The position numbers were made by a program, and so were the translations under genes. From an uncultured Gammaproteobacteria bacterium (GTDB lineage: Bacteria; Pseudomonadota; Gammaproteobacteria; CAJQNE01), in NCBI GenBank assembly GCA_905479545.1, contig CAJQNE010000311.1:1-7568 (forward strand): a stretch of 7,568 nucleotides of DNA. Direction: 5' to 3'. A model generated the notes under the pieces. That model made no database searches. It saw only the letters and a list, made by a program, of their open reading frames with translations, and was not told where the DNA came from. Shown one piece after another: positions 5,272-7,568 of the stretch. How positions within the stretch are numbered: position 1 is the first letter of the stretch; the number at the start of each line of letters is the position of its first letter.

Positions 5272-6633
5272 TTAGTCGCTACCTGCAATAGTCATCTGTT
5301 CTACCAGTGCGGAGCCACAGCGGATATTGCCGCGGCGATCAACATCACTGCCGATTTTGACAATGCTTTTATAAATCTCTTTCAGGTTGCCCGCCACAGT
5401 GACTTCGTGAACCGGAAAAGCAATTTCGCCATTCTCAACCCAGAAGCCCGCGGCACCACGAGAGTAATCACCGGTTACGCCATTCACACCGCTGCCCATC
5501 ATTTCGGTAACCAGCAATCCGGTACCCATTTCTTTCAACAACGCGGCCTGATCGCCACCGTTCTGGCTAACTTCCAGATTAAATATTCCGCCAGCATTGC
5601 CGCTGGTTTCACGGCCTAGTTTGCGCGCCGAATAGCTAGAAAGCAGATAGCCCTGAACCACACCGTCTTTAACCCATTGATGGTTCTGCGTCGCGACGCC
5701 TTCACTGTCGTAGTTGGCGCTCGACACTGCACCCGGCAGCCTGGGATTTTCGTTCAGCTGTATATGGTCAGCAAACACCTTGTCACCCATAGAGTCGAGT
5801 AAAAAGGTTGATTTACGATACTGCGCACCGCCGCTAATCGCGCCAAGAAAACTCCCGAATAACGACCGGGCCAGCTCTGGAGCGAATAATACGGGCGCGC
5901 TGGTGGTTTTTATTTGCCGTGAGTTTAGTCGACTCACCGCGCGACCGGCGGCTTTAGCACCTACCGCCTCAGCGGAATCCAGCAGCGCCGCATCGCGGCC
6001 ATAGCTATACCAGTAGTCGCGTTGCATGCCGTCGCCCTCACCGGCAATGACAGAACACGACAAGCTATGCGAAGTGCCGCCACTCGCGCCGATAAAACCA
6101 TGGCTATTGCCATACACCCGAATGCCGGCGCCAGAATTTACGGTAGCGCCTTCGCTGTTGGTTATGCCTGATTCGGCGGCAAAAGCAGCTGCCTCAGTTT
6201 GCGTTGCCAGCGATATAGCTTGCTCGGGTGATAAATCCCAGGGGTGCCACAAATCTAAATCAGGAAACTCCGTGGCCATTCGATCAGCCTCTGCCAAACC
6301 GGAGCAATCGTCTTCTGCGGTAAAGCGCGCACGGCTGACGGCAGCAGCAACGGTTTCGCGCATAGCTGCAGTGGAAAAGTCGGCACTGGAAGCGTGAGCT
6401 TTGCGCTGTCCGAAGTAGACAGTGATGCCCAGCCCGCGATCACGCTGCTGCTCAACCGTTTCAACTTCGCCCTTTCGCACGCTTACACTAAAGCCGGAAT
6501 CAAGGTTTACTGAGGCTTCAGCCGAGCTGGCACCGAGCTTTTTCGCTTCAGCAAGCACGTCGCTCACTAGCTGTTTTAGCTTATCTTGCTCGGCATCTAC
6601 TTCGCTGCGGGGTATCGTTGCGAGGTCGCGCAT
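5272..6633 (-). CDS. pmbA: Metalloprotease TldE/PmbA subunit
   Basis: The product has 453 residues, close to the 450 of E. coli PmbA (TldE). PmbA pairs with TldD to form a cytosolic peptidase that degrades unfolded peptides, matures microcin B17-type peptides and helps remove the CcdA antitoxin in E. coli. The N-terminal domain includes SVSVRKGEVETVEQQRDRGL (49–68), which matches the family. The C-terminal region includes TGLLVTEMMGSGVNGVTGD and the conserved YSRGAAGFWVENGEI segment. No zinc-binding HExxxH is present, as expected for TldE, since the metal site is in TldD. TldD is not in this window. The ATG at 6633 fits the family length, though no strong ribosome binding site is seen. It is divergent from darP, an arrangement conserved in gammaproteobacteria, and the SDR gene lies 41 bp downstream. 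Confidence 0.96.
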   Translation of the reverse strand: MRDLATIPRSEVDAEQDKLKQLVSDVLAEAKKLGASSAEASVNLDSGFSVSVRKGEVETVEQQRDRGLGITVYFGQRKAHASSADFSTAAMRETVAAAVSRARFTAEDDCSGLAEADRMATEFPDLDLWHPWDLSPEQAISLATQTEAAAFAAESGITNSEGATVNSGAGIRVYGNSHGFIGASGGTSHSLSCSVIAGEGDGMQRDYWYSYGRDAALLDSAEAVGAKAAGRAVSRLNSRQIKTTSAPVLFAPELARSLFGSFLGAISGGAQYRKSTFLLDSMGDKVFADHIQLNENPRLPGAVSSANYDSEGVATQNHQWVKDGVVQGYLLSSYSARKLGRETSGNAGGIFNLEVSQNGGDQAALLKEMGTGLLVTEMMGSGVNGVTGDYSRGAAGFWVENGEIAFPVHEVTVAGNLKEIYKSIVKIGSDVDRRGNIRCGSALVEQMTIAGSD

Positions 6634-6706
6634 AGTTTCGTGATTCGCTTGTGTTGTCGGAAACGATCAATTCTACGCACACAGCGGGCGAATAGCGCTT
6701 AGCACC
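6634..6706. promoter_or_regulatory. Divergent pmbA–darP promoter region
   Basis: These 73 bp must hold the promoters of both genes if each is transcribed from its own start. Candidate elements are weak: TTGTGT near 6650 for darP, and TTGATC (6673–6668, minus strand) for pmbA, followed 17 bases later by the poor match CGAATC. Neither gene has a clear Shine–Dalgarno sequence here, so the exact sites are uncertain. Confidence 0.4.
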
Positions 6707-7309
6707 GTGAGTAACAAAAATCGCATGGCTCGAAAAAAACGCAGTTTTAACAACCACAACAACAGTAACAACCGCCGGGACGACGATGAGGAACTTGAGT
6801 TCGACGGCCCGAGCCGGACATCAATAAAACTCGACCTTAGAGACCGTCAGCAACAAGTCGCTGAATGGCCGGATTTGCCGCTGTCGCAGCTGAAAAGCAT
6901 GCCGCTGGATGAGGACTTAGTGGAACAGCTGCTGCACGCCCGCGAACTCAAGGCCGACAGCGGCCGCCGCCGACTACTGCGGTTTATTGCTAAGAGAGTT
7001 GACGAGGAAGACTTTGCTGCCGTGGATGCCCACTTAGCCGACGCGCAAAAAACCAGCCTCGCTGCCGTACAAACCGAGAAAGCCTGTGAAAAATGGCGTG
7101 AGCGTGTTTTAGAAGGCGATGACGCAGTCACCGAATTTTTTGAGAAATACCAGAACGCTGAACACCAAATGTTACGGCAAACGGTGCGGCAGGCGCGCGG
7201 CGAAGTGAAACGCAATGCCGAAGGCGCAAACGTTCCGCCAGTCGCCCAAAGAAAACTGTTTAAAATGTTGCGCGAAACTGTGATGGCCGCGCAAGCCGAT
7301 AACGAATAA
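6707..7309 (+). CDS. darP: Ribosome maturation factor DarP (YjgA, DUF615)
   Basis: DarP associates with late 50S ribosomal precursors in the cytosol and assists maturation of the peptidyl transferase centre. The product has 200 residues; E. coli DarP has 183. The N-terminus is basic and Asn-rich (about 8–24, including NNHNNSNN), then acidic (DDDEEL, 25–30). The DUF615 core follows: LPLSQLKSMPLDEDLVEQL (57–75), then SGRRRLLRFIAKRVDEED (85–102), which matches the family's GRRRQLQLIGKMLR motif. QRKLFKMLRE (181–190) is the conserved C-terminal helix. The start is GTG at 6707; an in-frame ATG at 6725 is an alternative that would remove six residues, and neither has an obvious ribosome binding site. 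It is divergent from pmbA, and the crotonase gene follows 44 bp later on the same strand, possibly co-transcribed. Confidence 0.94.
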   Translation: MSNKNRMARKKRSFNNHNNSNNRRDDDEELEFDGPSRTSIKLDLRDRQQQVAEWPDLPLSQLKSMPLDEDLVEQLLHARELKADSGRRRLLRFIAKRVDEEDFAAVDAHLADAQKTSLAAVQTEKACEKWRERVLEGDDAVTEFFEKYQNAEHQMLRQTVRQARGEVKRNAEGANVPPVAQRKLFKMLRETVMAAQADNE

Positions 7310-7353
7310 CCCTGAACCTAAAAAATCAGATACCAGAAACTGCCGGAGAAACC

Positions 7354-7568
7354 ATGACGTACAAAACACTCACCCTCGACGTACAAGATTACGTCGCGCA
7401 CATAGCGCTCAACCGCCCGGATAAAGCCAACTCACTGAATTTAGATATGTGGGAAGAAATTCCGGCATTATTTGATTCACTGAATGAGCGGGATGACGTT
7501 CGCGTTGCCGTACTCAGCGGCAATGGCAAACATTTTTGCTCTGGTATTGATCTCGCGATGTTTGGCGA
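7354..7568 (+). CDS. Enoyl-CoA hydratase/isomerase (crotonase) family protein, 3' end beyond window
   Basis: Only the first 71 codons are present. The start resembles the crotonase fold: a first strand (YKTLTLDVQDYVAHIALNRP, 3–22) followed by the signature KANSLN (24–29). The oxyanion-hole strand is VLSGNGKHFCSGIDLAMF (53–70). Crotonases act on acyl-CoA thioesters as hydratases, isomerases or related enzymes, usually in fatty acid degradation. The phrase SGIDL recalls the delta(3,5)-delta(2,4)-dienoyl-CoA isomerase branch, but the catalytic acidic residues lie beyond the edge, so the exact reaction is open. The ATG at 7354 is preceded by GGAG 5 bases upstream, a good ribosome binding site. 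It lies 44 bp after darP with no visible terminator between them. Confidence 0.9.
   Translation, partial: MTYKTLTLDVQDYVAHIALNRPDKANSLNLDMWEEIPALFDSLNERDDVRVAVLSGNGKHFCSGIDLAMFG

Noticed and set aside
6847..7215. 122-codon minus-strand frame opposite darP
   Set aside because: It is Ser- and Cys-rich antisense shadow coding within a clearly conserved DUF615 gene.

Overview
The window looks like chromosomal DNA of a gammaproteobacterium. The main evidence is the divergent darP (yjgA)–pmbA (tldE) pair, an arrangement known from Escherichia coli and its relatives, together with a GlpG-type rhomboid protease whose active-site spacing closely matches the E. coli enzyme. Base composition looks balanced by eye (not computed), coding density is high, and the protein set would suit a free-living, possibly marine, member of the class. 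The order and genus cannot be fixed from the sequence alone.

Layout from right to left. The far right holds the first 71 codons of a crotonase-family enzyme (+ strand, cut by the edge), preceded by darP (+). A 73-bp divergent intergenic region separates darP from a long run of minus-strand genes: pmbA, a classical short-chain dehydrogenase, a roughly 300-bp non-coding gap holding several copies of a palindromic repeat, a Methyltransf_24-type methyltransferase, a rhomboid protease, a two-domain GNAT protein, an outer-membrane-type lipoprotein, a 210-bp non-coding gap with an intrinsic terminator, and the first 250 codons of a membrane-embedded spermidine-synthase-like protein that runs off the left edge.

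How the genes may work together. darP serves 50S ribosome maturation and pmbA forms half of the TldD/TldE peptidase; both are conserved housekeeping genes. pmbA and the dehydrogenase are 41 bp apart and may be co-transcribed. The methyltransferase, rhomboid and GNAT genes are spaced 66–79 bp apart and show no obvious shared pathway. The leftmost lipoprotein and seven-TM aminopropyltransferase-like gene may be the edge of a polyamine/envelope module continuing beyond the window; this is inference from family knowledge.

I see no phage, transposase, CRISPR array, toxin–antitoxin pair, tRNA or rRNA. The most interesting signals are modest: the dispersed palindromic repeat family (four recognisable copies in two gaps), the terminator and palindrome cluster just ahead of the aminopropyltransferase-like gene, the internally duplicated GNAT protein, and a dockerin-like calcium loop in the lipoprotein. 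No convincing new system is visible.
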